Assembly: GCA_030038355.1 (NCBI GenBank)
Contig: JASHPB010000325.1
Coordinates: 1-43,942 of the forward strand
Length of the DNA stretch: 43,942 bases
Direction of reading: 5' to 3'
Origin: Candidatus Binataceae bacterium
Lineage (GTDB): Bacteria > Desulfobacterota > Binatia > Binatales > Binataceae
A program made the position numbers and the translations under genes. The notes beneath the pieces are model-generated. The model did not search any database, was not told the origin of the DNA, and saw only the letters and a program-made list of their open reading frames with translations. Of the stretch, positions 9,501 to 17,581 are shown in pieces (the first letter of the stretch is position 1; each line of letters begins with the position of its first letter).

Positions 9501-10018
9501 AGCTCTGCGACGCCTACGATATTCCGATTCTCTTTCTATGCGATTGCCCGGGAATCATGGTCGGACCTGAAGTGGAAAAAACCGCGCTGGTGCGCCACGC
9601 GTCGCGGATGTTCGTGGTCGGCTCGAATCTCACCGTGCCGTGCTTCACGATAATCCTGCGCAAGGGCTACGGATTGGGCGCGCAGGCGATGGCGGGCGGA
9701 AGTTTCAAGGCCGGGATGTTCACCGTATCGTGGCCGACCGGAGAGTTCGGCGGGATGGGACTTGAGGGTGCGGTGAAGCTCGGCTATCGCAACGAACTCG
9801 CGGCACTCACCGATCCAGCCGAGCGCAAGGACCTGTACGACAAGATGGTCGCGCGGATGTACGAGCACGGCAAAGCGGTGAACACCGCGTCTACGTTCGA
9901 GATCGATGACGTGATCGATCCGGCGGAGTCGCGGCGATGGATCATGGCAGCGCTGCAGAGTGCGCCGCCACCGCCGCCACGCGCGGGCAAGAAGCGCCCC
10001 AATATCGAAACGTGGTGA
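6599..10018 (+). CDS. Single-chain biotin-dependent acyl-CoA carboxylase (BC-BCCP-CT fusion)
   Basis: A 1139-residue multifunctional enzyme. Residues 1 to about 455 are biotin carboxylase, with the ATP-grasp glycine loop GGGGGRGM at 162-169 and EANPRLQVEHTVTE near 294. About 530-600 is a biotinyl carrier domain with EAMKM at 565-569, so biotin is attached to Lys568. From about 615 to the end is a carboxyltransferase domain with both halves (FFTEGGGGRPGDTDG and, in the second half, FLCDCPGIMVGPEVEKTA). The order BC-BCCP-CT in one chain matches long-chain acyl-CoA carboxylase (LCC) types rather than the separate Acc subunits. It carboxylates an acyl-CoA using bicarbonate and ATP; the chain length accepted is unknown. 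ATG at 6599 is chosen because residues start right at the conserved LLIANRGEIAIR; the longer frame would run through the palindrome. Confidence 0.93.
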   Translation: MLPRNLLIANRGEIAIRIARAAAELAIPTVAIYSEDDAASLHIRKTDDARALRGKGASAYLNIEQIVATAREAGCDAVHPGYGFLAEDAEFARRLDKAGIRFVGPSAEILELFGDKVKARMLAERCRVPLLRGTASATTLDEARAFLAALGSGGAMMIKAIGGGGGRGMRAVYRADEIDEAYVRCQSEARAAFGNPDLYVEQLMPHARHIEVQIVGDGGGAVSHLWERECTVQRRNQKIVEIAPCPNLPAALRNLLLEAACRLAREVRYSSLGTFEFLVEAGPGAGEGAFAFIEANPRLQVEHTVTEEVTGIDLVKAQLELAGGKSLCELGLEQTDISSPRGFALQLRINMESMHADGTTRPSGGTLTAFESPSGPGVRVDTFAYAGYTTNPNYDSLLAKLITHSTSSKFSDAAAKAYRALSEFRIDGVITNAGFLQNLLRHPDFLASNLYTRFVEDHIGELVVPDSAHPKLHSQAQAGSSQATPRLAGAKIDTSDPLAVLHHGKSSGSEAVTAAPVAVAAPLAADVATPEGTIAVRAPMQGTIVSIDVSIGDRIHRGRQVAVMEAMKMEHVIRAEGSGIVRDIAVNKGDAVFEGHALLFIEEAEVQQESAAEQQAIDLDRIRPDLAEALERHTFGFDDARPDAVERRRKTGQRTARENIEDLCDPGTFVEYGPIVIAAQRRRRTLEDLIKRTPADGMIAGIGRVNGDLFDEGHARCILISYDYTVLAGTQGQQNHRKKDRMFEIAMHNRLPIVFFTEGGGGRPGDTDGVGVAGLDCMAFNYFGKLSGLVPLVGINSGRCFAGNAALLGCCDVVIATRNSNIGMGGPAMIEGGGLGIFRPEEVGPMDVQLPNGVVDIAVADEAEGVRVARKYLSYFQGAVSDWRCADQRLLRASIPENRLRIYDVRAVIETLADTDSVLEIRRYFGLGMVTALIRVEGRPLGVIANNPSHLAGAIDSPGADKAARFMQLCDAYDIPILFLCDCPGIMVGPEVEKTALVRHASRMFVVGSNLTVPCFTIILRKGYGLGAQAMAGGSFKAGMFTVSWPTGEFGGMGLEGAVKLGYRNELAALTDPAERKDLYDKMVARMYEHGKAVNTASTFEIDDVIDPAESRRWIMAALQSAPPPPPRAGKKRPNIETW

Positions 10019-10212
10019 GTCCGAATAGAGAGGGCCTGTTTCGCCGGACCCTCGCTTCTGTGCTGAAGGCTTTAACTGTTCCCTTTCAGTCCGACGCTGA
10101 CAGCAGAGTCCCTGCGAGAGTCGCCGGGGCGGTCACACCCGGTCTCTGCTGAATGAAGGCAAAACAGTTTGTTTGTATAAGATTGTCTGCCCGTAGAAGA
10201 CAGTGATAATAC
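10019..10212. other. Convergent intergenic gap with possible hairpins
   Basis: This 194-bp gap lies between convergent genes. It contains AGCAGAG and CTCTGCT arms about 30 bases apart enclosing CCGGG and CCCGG arms around a 9-base loop. It also has a weak GAGGG/CCCTC pair near its left end. There is no T-run after either. It may end transcription for one of the two genes, but I would not call a terminator or a named riboswitch here. Confidence 0.25.
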
Positions 10213-10647
10213 TCAGCCGCGCTTTTCCAGCACCATCTGGGTCTGCGTCACGATCGCGAGCAAGCGACCCTGCTGGTTGCTGATCCGCGTTTGCCAGACC
10301 ATGGTGCGCTTGCCGCGGTGAATCGCGCTACACTCGCCAATCACCTTGGAACCGACGGGCGCCGGCGCGAGAAAGTTGGTCTTCGATTCGATCGTCGTGG
10401 TCCAGTTCCCTTGAGTCAGGTTCAGCACCGTGGCGTTGGCTCCCAGCGTGTCCGCAAACGACATCATCGCACCGCCATGAAGAATCGCAGGCTCGGTGCA
10501 CATATCCGCCCGCACCGTCATCTCAGCGATGACGCGTTCCGGCGTCGCACTCAGAAACTTGATTCCCAGCAGCTTGCAGAATGGCGATGCGGTTTCTTGC
10601 ATCTCGGCGAGCTTGTCCATCGTCGGCACCCCATCGTCATATGCCAT
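10213..10647 (-). CDS. PaaI-family hotdog-fold thioesterase
   Basis: About 144 residues from the chosen ATG. The hotdog signature HGGAMMSFADTLGANA is clear, as are ESKTNFLAPAPVGSKV and the final strands VWQTRISNQQGRLLAIVTQTQMV. PaaI/YbgC-like proteins hydrolyse acyl-CoA thioesters, often aromatic or medium-chain, as tetramers in the cytoplasm. Three in-frame starts are possible: 10698 (extended), 10647 and 10620. None has a strong ribosome site, so the start is uncertain. It faces the acyl-CoA carboxylase tail to tail, which suggests acyl-CoA metabolism nearby but not co-transcription. Confidence 0.88.
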   Translation of the reverse strand: MAYDDGVPTMDKLAEMQETASPFCKLLGIKFLSATPERVIAEMTVRADMCTEPAILHGGAMMSFADTLGANATVLNLTQGNWTTTIESKTNFLAPAPVGSKVIGECSAIHRGKRTMVWQTRISNQQGRLLAIVTQTQMVLEKRG

Positions 10648-10826
10648 TAACGCCCGAGGGCTGAGAAGGGCCAATTTTCGAAGCCCGGCACGGTCCAATT
10701 TACGTAGGGAATGATTGCCGCGCTCGCAGAGTCATTCCAACTGAATCGGATCGCACGAACCGCGTCGCGGTCCGTATCGGCGAGCGGGGGGGACGCCCGC
10801 CGCCATTACAGAACTAGGAGACTTCG

Positions 10827-11813
10827 GTGAATCGGGAACTCGATCGCCGATCGTTTCTCAGGATCGCGGGAATGTCGCCTCGGCTTCGGCGCGCCGTGTC
10901 AGGTGGCGGGCAGCATGCTCGGCGAAAACCGTCTCGGCGCGCGAATCGCCACCGAGCGGCGGAGAATGGCGAAGCCCCTCGCCTTTCACTTTCGTACAGC
11001 GGTCTGAGACTCACGTCGGCTTCAACGGACCGCCCGACACGCTCGGCACCAAGGCCTTCGAGCGAGCGCTGTAAACGATCAACAGAACGCCGCAGAGACC
11101 GGAGCTAGTCATCTTCACCGGCGATCTGACGCACGATTCTGAAAACAGAAGGAACGCGTCGCGCGGATGAAGAGGTTTCAGCAAATCGCCGCGGGCCGCG
11201 GCCAGCCGAATACTCATTACGTGCCGGGCGAACACGATTGGGGCAGCGATGGGGGCAAGCTGTATCGTCAGCAGTTCGGCGAGACTTCGTATTCATTTGA
11301 CTATCGCGGAGTGCATTTTGTCGCGCTGGACAACGTGTCGCGCGCCAAGCCCGAGGTCGGCCCTGAGCGAATCGCGTGGCCGAAGAGCGATCTCGCGCGA
11401 TTTCCGAGCACCGCGCCGATAATGGTCTTCACTCATCGCCCGCTGTTCGAACCTCAGGCCTGACTGGTAATGGTTCACGAGCGACGGCGATCAGATGATG
11501 AACGTGCTCGCGCCGTATGAGAACGTGACGCTCCTCTATGGGCATATCCATCGCGAGGATCCGCGAGAAAGGGCACTCGAAGCACATTGCCGCTCGCTCG
11601 CTGATCTTCGCCTTTCCCGATCCATCACAGGTAGCGGAAAAGAAGCCGATGCCGTTCGACAAGGCATCGCCGGTCAGGAACCTCAGCGTACGCATCGGGT
11701 CGGAGAGCTCAGGCGGCAAGGCGAACATCAGTGACCTCGAACTTTCGATGAATGAGTATTCGGGAACGGTCGCAATCCAGCAACTGGCGAAGAGTAGGAG
11801 GTTGATCGACTGA
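10827..11813 (+). pseudogene. Decayed Tat-exported metallophosphoesterase
   Basis: The start is sound: AGGAG is 6 bases before GTG at 10827, and the product begins MNRELDRRSFLRIAG, a twin-arginine export signal. Beyond that the frame changes repeatedly. In order I can read SETHVGFNGPPD (the usual SDTHVG metal motif with Asp changed to Glu), a TAA, LVIFTGDLTHD, a frameshift, THYVPGEHDWG with YSFDYRGVHFVALDN, PIMVFTHRP, a TGA, a shift to VTLLYGHIHRED, and a final shift to a tail ending at 11813. These are the calcineurin-like metallophosphoesterase motifs in the right order. With at least four shifts or stops and a changed metal ligand, this looks like genuine decay. The ancestor was a secreted phosphoesterase of about 320 residues. 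Confidence 0.75.
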
Positions 11814-12114
11814 GGAGCGCTCCGCCCATGAACAAACCGGTACCGGCTTGGCCTGCGCGAAGCTGCCCGCGATCCATTCGACTTCGTTCGCGTTGCTCAC
11901 TTCGTTCAGAAGGACATCAGGGAGGATCGTACTGACGGCTCCCCTTGCCGATGCGGGAAAAGAGGTCGGGGTGAGGTTGAGTTTTGATTGTGAAGAACCG
12001 ATCACGGAATCCTACCTAATCATCTGTCCCTTCCCAGGGGAAGGGAAGTTTGGTCGGCACGGTTGTTAATGGTGATTTTGCAGATTCAAGAATGACCGCG
12101 TGGAGGAATACTAA
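11814..12114. other. Gene-free stretch with one short hairpin
   Basis: No convincing gene in 301 bases. The only structure seen is a perfect 8-bp hairpin, TCCCTTCC and GGAAGGGA around CAGG, at 12027-12046. It is not followed by a T-run on either strand. The ribosome site for the cupredoxin gene (GGAGG) is at the right end. Confidence 0.4.
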
Positions 12115-12373
12115 ATGACTAATCGACTGAGTATTGCAGTTTTGGCAGGAGCTGCCGCTTGTCTTGCGCTCGCCGCGGTCCTGCACCTCACCAGCGCTGA
12201 CCTGAAGCACGGATTCTTCTCGCGCTCGCTAGGTATCGACGAAACGATTCCGGCAGGAGAAGCGATCGACGTCAAAGTCGCACCCCCGCAACCCGGCAAA
12301 TTCGGCGATCATCTGCGATCACTTCTGCGGCTCGGGTCACGGCAACATGAAGATGACCGTGGTGGTCGAATAG
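12115..12373 (+). CDS. Membrane-anchored cupredoxin with Cu(A)-type motif (frameshifted near 12310)
   Basis: The product starts with a hydrophobic signal/anchor (SIAVLAGAAACLALAAVLHL), followed by DLKHGFFSRSLGIDETIPAG, typical of the cupredoxin domain of cytochrome oxidase subunit II. In the first frame it then turns into a low-quality tail. If one base is skipped near 12310 the sequence continues CDHFCGSGHGNMKMTVVVE and stops at 12373. That gives the C-x3-C-x3-H-x2-M copper motif plus an upstream His (DLKH). The corrected protein is about 85 residues, so it has only one cupredoxin domain and no second TM helix. It could act in periplasmic copper handling or as an electron carrier. GGAGG lies 8 bases before the ATG. 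The shift looks like one inserted base. Confidence 0.65.
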
Positions 12374-12459
12374 CGAATCGCCCGCGCCCGAATGACAAGG
12401 GAAGCGCTTGACCTTGGCGTGCCGCTCACGTACTTTGCGATGCAAAGTGAAGCTCGCTT

Positions 12460-13086
12460 ATGAAAGACCTCGACGAAGCGCTGGCCGAAATAACCGCGAT
12501 CCGAAGCCAGATCGCGCGCACCGCAGAGTTTCGCGGCTATGGCCCCGTAACTGTCGCGGGCACCGGATTGCTCGCGCTCGTGGCGGCCGAGGCGCAAGCG
12601 CGCTGGCTGCCCGATCCAACGCACAGCATCGTGGCCTACCTCGTGCTCTGGTCCGCGACCGCGGCGCTCTCACTCGTATTGGTCGGAGTCGAGATGGTGA
12701 CGCGCTCGCGAACGATTCATTCCGGCCTCGCCCAGGAGATGATCTGGACTGCGGTCGAACAGTTTCTCCCCGCAGCCGCCGCCGGATTGCTGATGACGAC
12801 CGTGCTGCTCCTCTATGCGCCCGCGACGGCGTGGATGCTGCCCGGGCTTTGGCAGGTGGTGTTTAGTCTCGGGGTATTCGCGTCGGCCCGATTTCTACCG
12901 CGCGCGACCTTCGCCGTCGGTGTCTGGTACCTCGGGACTGGCCTTGCGTGTCTTGCGTTCGCGAGTCAGCAACACGTCTTTTCGCCATGGCTGATGGGTT
13001 TGCCATTCGGCCTCGGGCAACTGTTCGCGTCGGCGGTACTGCTATGGAATCAACAGCTTGACGATGCCCAGCTCCAGCAAAGTTGA
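12460..13086 (+). CDS. Multi-pass membrane protein paired with a winged-helix regulator
   Basis: A 208-residue protein with a short charged N-terminus (KDLDEALAEITAIRSQIART) and then about six hydrophobic segments, for example GPVTVAGTGLLALVAAEA, TAALSLVLVGVEM and AAAAGLLMTTVLLLYAP. No catalytic motif is visible. The last 29 bp overlap the next gene, a small winged-helix regulator, so the two are translationally coupled. The function is unknown; this membrane-protein plus small-regulator pairing suggests a sensing or self-regulating unit. It starts 86 bp after the cupredoxin gene and may share its transcript. Confidence 0.75.
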   Translation: MKDLDEALAEITAIRSQIARTAEFRGYGPVTVAGTGLLALVAAEAQARWLPDPTHSIVAYLVLWSATAALSLVLVGVEMVTRSRTIHSGLAQEMIWTAVEQFLPAAAAGLLMTTVLLLYAPATAWMLPGLWQVVFSLGVFASARFLPRATFAVGVWYLGTGLACLAFASQQHVFSPWLMGLPFGLGQLFASAVLLWNQQLDDAQLQQS

Positions 13087-13450
13087 ACCGCGCCCTGGCC
13101 GCTTCGCCTACGAAGGGCTCGATCGGGTAATCCACGAGCGCGCGCGGCTCAGCGTGCTGACCTCGCTGATCGCGCATCCGAGGGGTCTTATCTTCGGCGA
13201 CCTTAAGCAGCTCTGCTCCTTGAGCGACGGCAACCTGAGTCGTCATCTGCAGGTGCTGCAGGAAGCGAAGCTGGTCGATATCGTCAAAGGTTTCGATCGC
13301 AACCGGCCGCAGACGATTTGCAAGATCACGGCGCTCGGGCGGCGGCGCTACCTCGAATACGTCGAAGTGCTGGAGCAGGTGGTGCGCGACGCCTTTGCGG
13401 CCGATCCCGATCGCGCGCGCGAGCTGATTCGGCGCCTGGTGCCGGCCTAA
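13058..13450 (+). CDS. Small winged-helix transcriptional regulator (HTH_34/MarR-ArsR-like)
   Basis: A 130-residue protein with one winged-helix domain over about residues 17-105: ARLSVLTSLIAHPRGLIFGD, then LSDGNLSRHLQVLQEAKLVD as the helix-turn-helix, then a wing ending TALGRRRYLEYV. This is the pattern of the winged-helix family that regulates by DNA binding without a separate ligand domain. The start could be ATG at 13058 or 13064, both inside the upstream membrane-protein gene. Overlap and shared strand point to joint expression with the membrane protein. It probably controls its own operon; the operator was not identified. Confidence 0.85.
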   Translation: MTMPSSSKVEPRPGRFAYEGLDRVIHERARLSVLTSLIAHPRGLIFGDLKQLCSLSDGNLSRHLQVLQEAKLVDIVKGFDRNRPQTICKITALGRRRYLEYVEVLEQVVRDAFAADPDRARELIRRLVPA

Positions 13451-13474
13451 AAAAATTTTGGCGGGGACTTTATA

Positions 13475-14224
13475 ATGCAAAGTACTTGGCCTGCAAGAAA
13501 TTCGCTCAATGTCGCGATTATCATGGACGGCAACGGCCGCTGGGCCACGCGCCGCGGCCTGCCCCGCAGCGCCGGTCATCGTGCCGGAGCCGATGCCGTG
13601 CGCCGCGTGATCGAAGCCGCGCCAGATCTCGGGATCGGCACGCTCACGCTGTTCGCATTCTCGTCCGACAACTGGCGCCGCCCGGTCGAGGAAGTGCAGG
13701 GGCTGATGTGGCTTCTGCGTGCCTTCCTCCGCTCGGAGACCAAGCGGTTTATCGAAAGTGGCGCGCGTCTCACGGTGATTGGCCGGCGCGATCGCCTCAC
13801 GGCCCGCCTTCGAAATGAAATTCGCCGCGTCGAGCACGCGACCGCCGGCGGCACCAAGCTGCACGTGCGCGTCGCGCTCGATTACTCCGCGCGTGAATCG
13901 ATCGTGCGCGCTGCGGCACAGCTTCATTCGGAGCTCGACGGGTCGGTCGAGACCTTCGATCGCATCCTCGCGGAATCACTCTCCGACGCTCCGGTCCCGG
14001 GCGGCATCGATTTGCTGATCCGAAGCGGCGGCGAGAAGCGGCTCTCGGATTTTTTGCTCTGGGAGTGTGCGTATGCCGAGCTGATTTTTGGTGATCGGAT
14101 GTGGCCGGATTTCGACCGCGAGGAATTGCGGGCTGCGGTGGAGGAATTTCATCGGCGCGAGCGCCGTTTCGGCGGCCTCGACGTAGAGGGCGCAACCGCA
14201 GCGAGCGCCGGCGCCGGCCGATGA
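13475..14224 (+). CDS. uppS: Isoprenyl (undecaprenyl-type) diphosphate synthase
   Basis: A 249-residue cis-prenyltransferase. Visible motifs: AIIMDGNGRWA (catalytic Asp), SAGHRAGADAVRR, FSSDNWRRP, DLLIRSGGEKRLSDFLLWEC and AYAELIFGDRMWPDF. The enzyme adds isopentenyl units to farnesyl diphosphate to build the lipid carrier for peptidoglycan and polysaccharide synthesis; it is a soluble dimer at the membrane. It is not next to frr, cdsA or dxr as in many genomes, but follows a regulator gene by 24 bp. A second, canonical uppS may exist elsewhere, in which case this copy could make a different chain length. The usual RSGGExRLSNF reads RLSDF here. Confidence 0.88.
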   Translation: MQSTWPARNSLNVAIIMDGNGRWATRRGLPRSAGHRAGADAVRRVIEAAPDLGIGTLTLFAFSSDNWRRPVEEVQGLMWLLRAFLRSETKRFIESGARLTVIGRRDRLTARLRNEIRRVEHATAGGTKLHVRVALDYSARESIVRAAAQLHSELDGSVETFDRILAESLSDAPVPGGIDLLIRSGGEKRLSDFLLWECAYAELIFGDRMWPDFDREELRAAVEEFHRRERRFGGLDVEGATAASAGAGR

Positions 14225-14805
14225 TCCGCGCCTCGAGTAGACGCGCCTAGCGCAACGCGCACCGCAGAGTTCCTTGGATCGACATTTCTACTGTTCCTTC
14301 TGCCTGGGGCGAACGCTTCTAATCCGTTAATCGGCTTTAACAGCGACCTCGCGAACTCGATCGCCTACATCGTGGTCGGGTGTCTATCTATGGTTACGCT
14401 AATTTTGTCGATCGCGATTGCGAGGAGACTTCTGACCAAAGTCACTCTGCCAATTCTCTTGTTCCCGTTCGCCTGCGCTTTGGCGCTGGTTGCTCTTAGG
14501 ATTTCTCGGCTTCAGTCCACCGAAAGGATACAGATGGACGGATCCTCGGTGCGCCTGTACGGGACTGATGGGGGAGCCATGGATGCCACTTCCACCTTTG
14601 TCGGTCAGCAAATGCCTTCAGGACCTTGCCACTCGTTCGTGAAATCTGGAAGTTCTATCCGGCTGACACCGCAACATTCACGCCGTTTTCTAAAGATACT
14701 ATCCGCATCGATGTTGCTGGAGAAAAGGTCGAAGGCGAGCCCTCGATCCCAGCGCAGTCAAAAGTGTTTCACTTGGAACCCTTAGGTGAATTTCTGACGC
14801 GCTGA
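14222..14805 (+). pseudogene. Broken gene for a small membrane protein
   Basis: An open frame without a good start codon encodes STFLLFLLPGANASNPLIGF, then AYIVVGCLSMVTLILSIAIA and LPILLFPFACALALVALRI, two or three convincing membrane helices. Its soluble tail then shifts frame in the region 14520-14650, and the last part, REIWKFYPADTATFTPFSKD and onward to a TGA at 14803-14805, is again protein-like. I do not recognise the family. With no start and at least one shift it is probably a remnant of a two-TM protein of about 190 residues. It sits alone between uppS and the GNAT gene. Confidence 0.4.
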
Positions 14806-14965
14806 GCTACCTGGCCGCGAGCGATCGCGTAACCTCTCCCACCGAGAGCGAGTCACAATTTGGCGCGCGGCGCGTGTACCGCCTCAGGTTAGCCGGTGCG
14901 CTGGACTAATCGCGGCGAGCGCGGAATAGTCGGTGGCGATCCGGTTTTTTCGCGGAGACGATGCC

Positions 14966-15820
14966 ATGGATGTCACCCTGCGCGCGGGCAAGCCCGAGGA
15001 TTCCAATGAATGCGGACGTGTCTGTTACGAGGCGTTCAAATCGATCGCCGACCGCCACGGCTTTCCGCCCGACTTTCCTTCACCTGAGGTCGCTGCGCAA
15101 ATCGTCGGCAGCATGCTGAGGCATCCGCGATGCTACTCCGTCATCGCCGAGCGCGGCGGCCGGATTGTCGGCAGCAACTTTATGGACGAGCGCGGCGCGA
15201 TCGCGGGAATCGGCCCGATCAGCGTCGATCCCGAGGTGCAGGACAGCGGAATCGGCAAGCGGATGATGCTGAATGCTCTTGAACGCGCCGCGGAGAAAAA
15301 GTTCGCCGGCGTGCGCCTGGTGCAGTCCGCCTATCACATGCGCTCGCTCAGCCTCTACACCAAGCTCGGCTTCGATCCGCGCGAGACGCTGTCGGTCTTT
15401 CACGGCGCCCCGCTGAAAAAGCGCATCGACGAATGCGAGGTGCGCGCGGCGACGCCTTCAGATCTCGACGCTTGCAACCGGCTTTGCGCTTATGTTCACG
15501 GATGCGATCGCGCCGACGAGCTGTCTGACGCAATCGGGCAAGGCGCGTCGGTCGTCATGCGCGCCGGACGAATCACCGGATACTCGACCTCGATTGGGTT
15601 CGGCGGTTATGCGGTCGCGGAATCCAACGATGAGCTGAAGGCGCTCATCGCCGCGCCGCGCGAACTTCATGAGCCTGGATTTCTTTTGCCGTCGCGTAAC
15701 GCGGAGCTGATGCGATGGTGCCTCGCGCAGGGGCTCAGGGTCATCATGCAGATGACGCTGATGTCGATCGGGCTCTACAACGAGCCGCGCGGCGCGTACC
15801 TGCCGTCGATTCTTTACTGA
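14966..15820 (+). CDS. GNAT-family N-acetyltransferase
   Basis: A 284-residue protein. The first half is a GNAT fold with the acetyl-CoA loop VQDSGIGKRMMLNALERAA and the following helix-strand SLSLYTKLGFDPRE. The second half (from about residue 160) is a further, weaker GNAT-like or substrate domain ending SIGLYNEPRGAYLPSILY, so this is the double-length subfamily. GNAT enzymes move an acetyl group from acetyl-CoA to an amine; the acceptor is unknown. ATG at 14966 is preferred over an upstream in-frame GTG because GGAGA lies before it and conserved sequence begins right after. It is convergent with msrB. Confidence 0.85.
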   Translation: MDVTLRAGKPEDSNECGRVCYEAFKSIADRHGFPPDFPSPEVAAQIVGSMLRHPRCYSVIAERGGRIVGSNFMDERGAIAGIGPISVDPEVQDSGIGKRMMLNALERAAEKKFAGVRLVQSAYHMRSLSLYTKLGFDPRETLSVFHGAPLKKRIDECEVRAATPSDLDACNRLCAYVHGCDRADELSDAIGQGASVVMRAGRITGYSTSIGFGGYAVAESNDELKALIAAPRELHEPGFLLPSRNAELMRWCLAQGLRVIMQMTLMSIGLYNEPRGAYLPSILY

Positions 15821-15828
15821 GAGGCGCG

Positions 15829-16227
<399 letters not shown>

Positions 16228-16362
16228 ATGCTCAGTATCGTGCCACGATGGCCGCAAAGAATCATCTTGATCGCGAAACGATCGAGATTGATTCGCGCGA
16301 GATTTCGCCTATACCTTCGAATTCGCCAACGCCTTCGTGGATAATTGTCTCAGGAGTATCGC

Positions 16363-16974
16363 GTGACAGACGTTCAGAGCGCACCGAACGTGCAGCAGAC
16401 TCAATCAGCGGCGGCACCCGTCGCTGCCGTATCCAAGCCTTGGACCGCGCGCCTCGAGGCTTCCGTCTTGCACAAGGCGCTGATCGCGGGCCTGCTCGGA
16501 CTGCTGGTGATGCTCGGTCTTTTCCTGACCAACTACTCGTCGAATCGCGCGCGGCTTTACTGGAGCGCGATGTTCCCCGCGTTCGGGCTGATAAGCCTGT
16601 GGCACGCGACGGTAAGCCGCAAATTTGCCGAACCTCCACTGCCGTTAATCGTGAAGCACGCGCTCCACTGGCTCGTGCCAATCCTGGCGGTGCGGATAAT
16701 CTTCCTCGAGCTGCGCTGGGGTCAGATGGATGCGGATGCGGTCGCGCTGATGACGGTGTTGGTGTTGTCGGTGACGTGCTTTCTGGCCGGCATACACCTT
16801 GATTACAACTTTCTATGGGTGAGCGGAGTGCTGGCGCTGGCGAGCGTCTTTGGCACGGAGATCGAAGGCTACCTGTGGATTATCGCGGTACTCTCACTGG
16901 TGGCGGCAATGATTGTCGCATACGTTGTCATTCTGTTGCGCCGTCATCATTGGTCTGTCGTTCAACAGCAATAA
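16363..16974 (+). CDS. Hypothetical multi-pass membrane protein
   Basis: A 203-residue protein with a Gln/Ala-rich cytoplasmic N-terminus of about 35 residues and six hydrophobic segments, including ALIAGLLGLLVMLGLFLTNY, VALMTVLVLSVTCFLAGIHL and IIAVLSLVAAMIVAYVVILL. The start is GTG at 16363, with AGGAG 6 bases upstream. Charged residues and histidines cluster in loops (LWHATVSRKF, FLELRWGQM) without a catalytic pattern I recognise. It diverges from msrB over about 135 bp. Function unknown; nothing nearby suggests a partner. Confidence 0.75.
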   Translation: MTDVQSAPNVQQTQSAAAPVAAVSKPWTARLEASVLHKALIAGLLGLLVMLGLFLTNYSSNRARLYWSAMFPAFGLISLWHATVSRKFAEPPLPLIVKHALHWLVPILAVRIIFLELRWGQMDADAVALMTVLVLSVTCFLAGIHLDYNFLWVSGVLALASVFGTEIEGYLWIIAVLSLVAAMIVAYVVILLRRHHWSVVQQQ

Positions 16975-17171
16975 GGCGGAAGCGATTGAAAAATCTGGAG
17001 CCAGACGTATCGCGCATCGCCAATTATCTGAAGTATACAGTTTTTATCGTTAACAAACTTCGCGCCATTCCAAATCGATTTCAGTGCATAGATCACCCCT
17101 ATGACGCATGATACCAATCGCCTCCTCGGTGCCGGGAATTTATAATTTTTGGTGACAGGAGGTCGAAATAT

Positions 17172-17543
17172 ATGACCTGGAAAATAGTGCTGGCTGCCCT
17201 CGTAGCGTCCGTATTCCTGGCCCCCGCAGCAATGGCACAGCAAGCAGCCGATGGCCGAGTGCTCGGCACGGTCGTCCGCGGCAACACCACCACCTATTTC
17301 ATGGCCGCAAACTCGTCCGACCTCGACATGCAGCGGCTTCAGGTCTGGGGCGACTTCGCAACGCAGCATCCTGGGATCGCGCATGCGCTCGGTCATAATC
17401 CGCAGTTGATCTCCAGCGACAGCTACGTGAACAACCACGCCGAGCTCGCCAAGCTGTTCGGGGACAATCCTGGACTGCGCGATGCTATGATTGCAAATCC
17501 GGGCAACTACGTGGTGCCGACGCGGCCGGCAGCGAGCGACTGA
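17172..17543 (+). CDS. Small secreted protein with tandem NP/HP helical motifs
   Basis: A 123-residue protein with a clear Sec signal peptide, cleavage probably after AMA near residue 21. AGGAGG lies 9 bases before the ATG. The mature part carries a repeating pattern of about 20-25 residues: QHPGIAHALGHNPQLISSD, then NHAELAKLFGDNPGLRDAMI, then ANPGNYV. Each unit has an NP or HP turn before a short helix, resembling helical repeats seen in exported proteins of uncertain role. No cysteine or enzyme motif. It stands alone on its transcript, with a 197-bp gap upstream holding a weak TATAAT at 17141. Function unknown. Confidence 0.7.
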   Translation: MTWKIVLAALVASVFLAPAAMAQQAADGRVLGTVVRGNTTTYFMAANSSDLDMQRLQVWGDFATQHPGIAHALGHNPQLISSDSYVNNHAELAKLFGDNPGLRDAMIANPGNYVVPTRPAASD

Positions 17544-17581
17544 GCTTTGAGTGCGGCGGCGGTAGAGCTAGTAGAACATAG

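Noticed and set aside
10019-10212. Possible glycine-type riboswitch
   Set aside because: Some short look-alike pieces, but the conserved core and its order are missing on both strands.
12027-12046. Hairpin as an intrinsic terminator
   Set aside because: A stem is present but no T-run follows on either strand.
12863-13927. 354-codon minus-strand frame across the regulator and uppS
   Set aside because: Opposes three genes with good family matches and shows no domain of its own.
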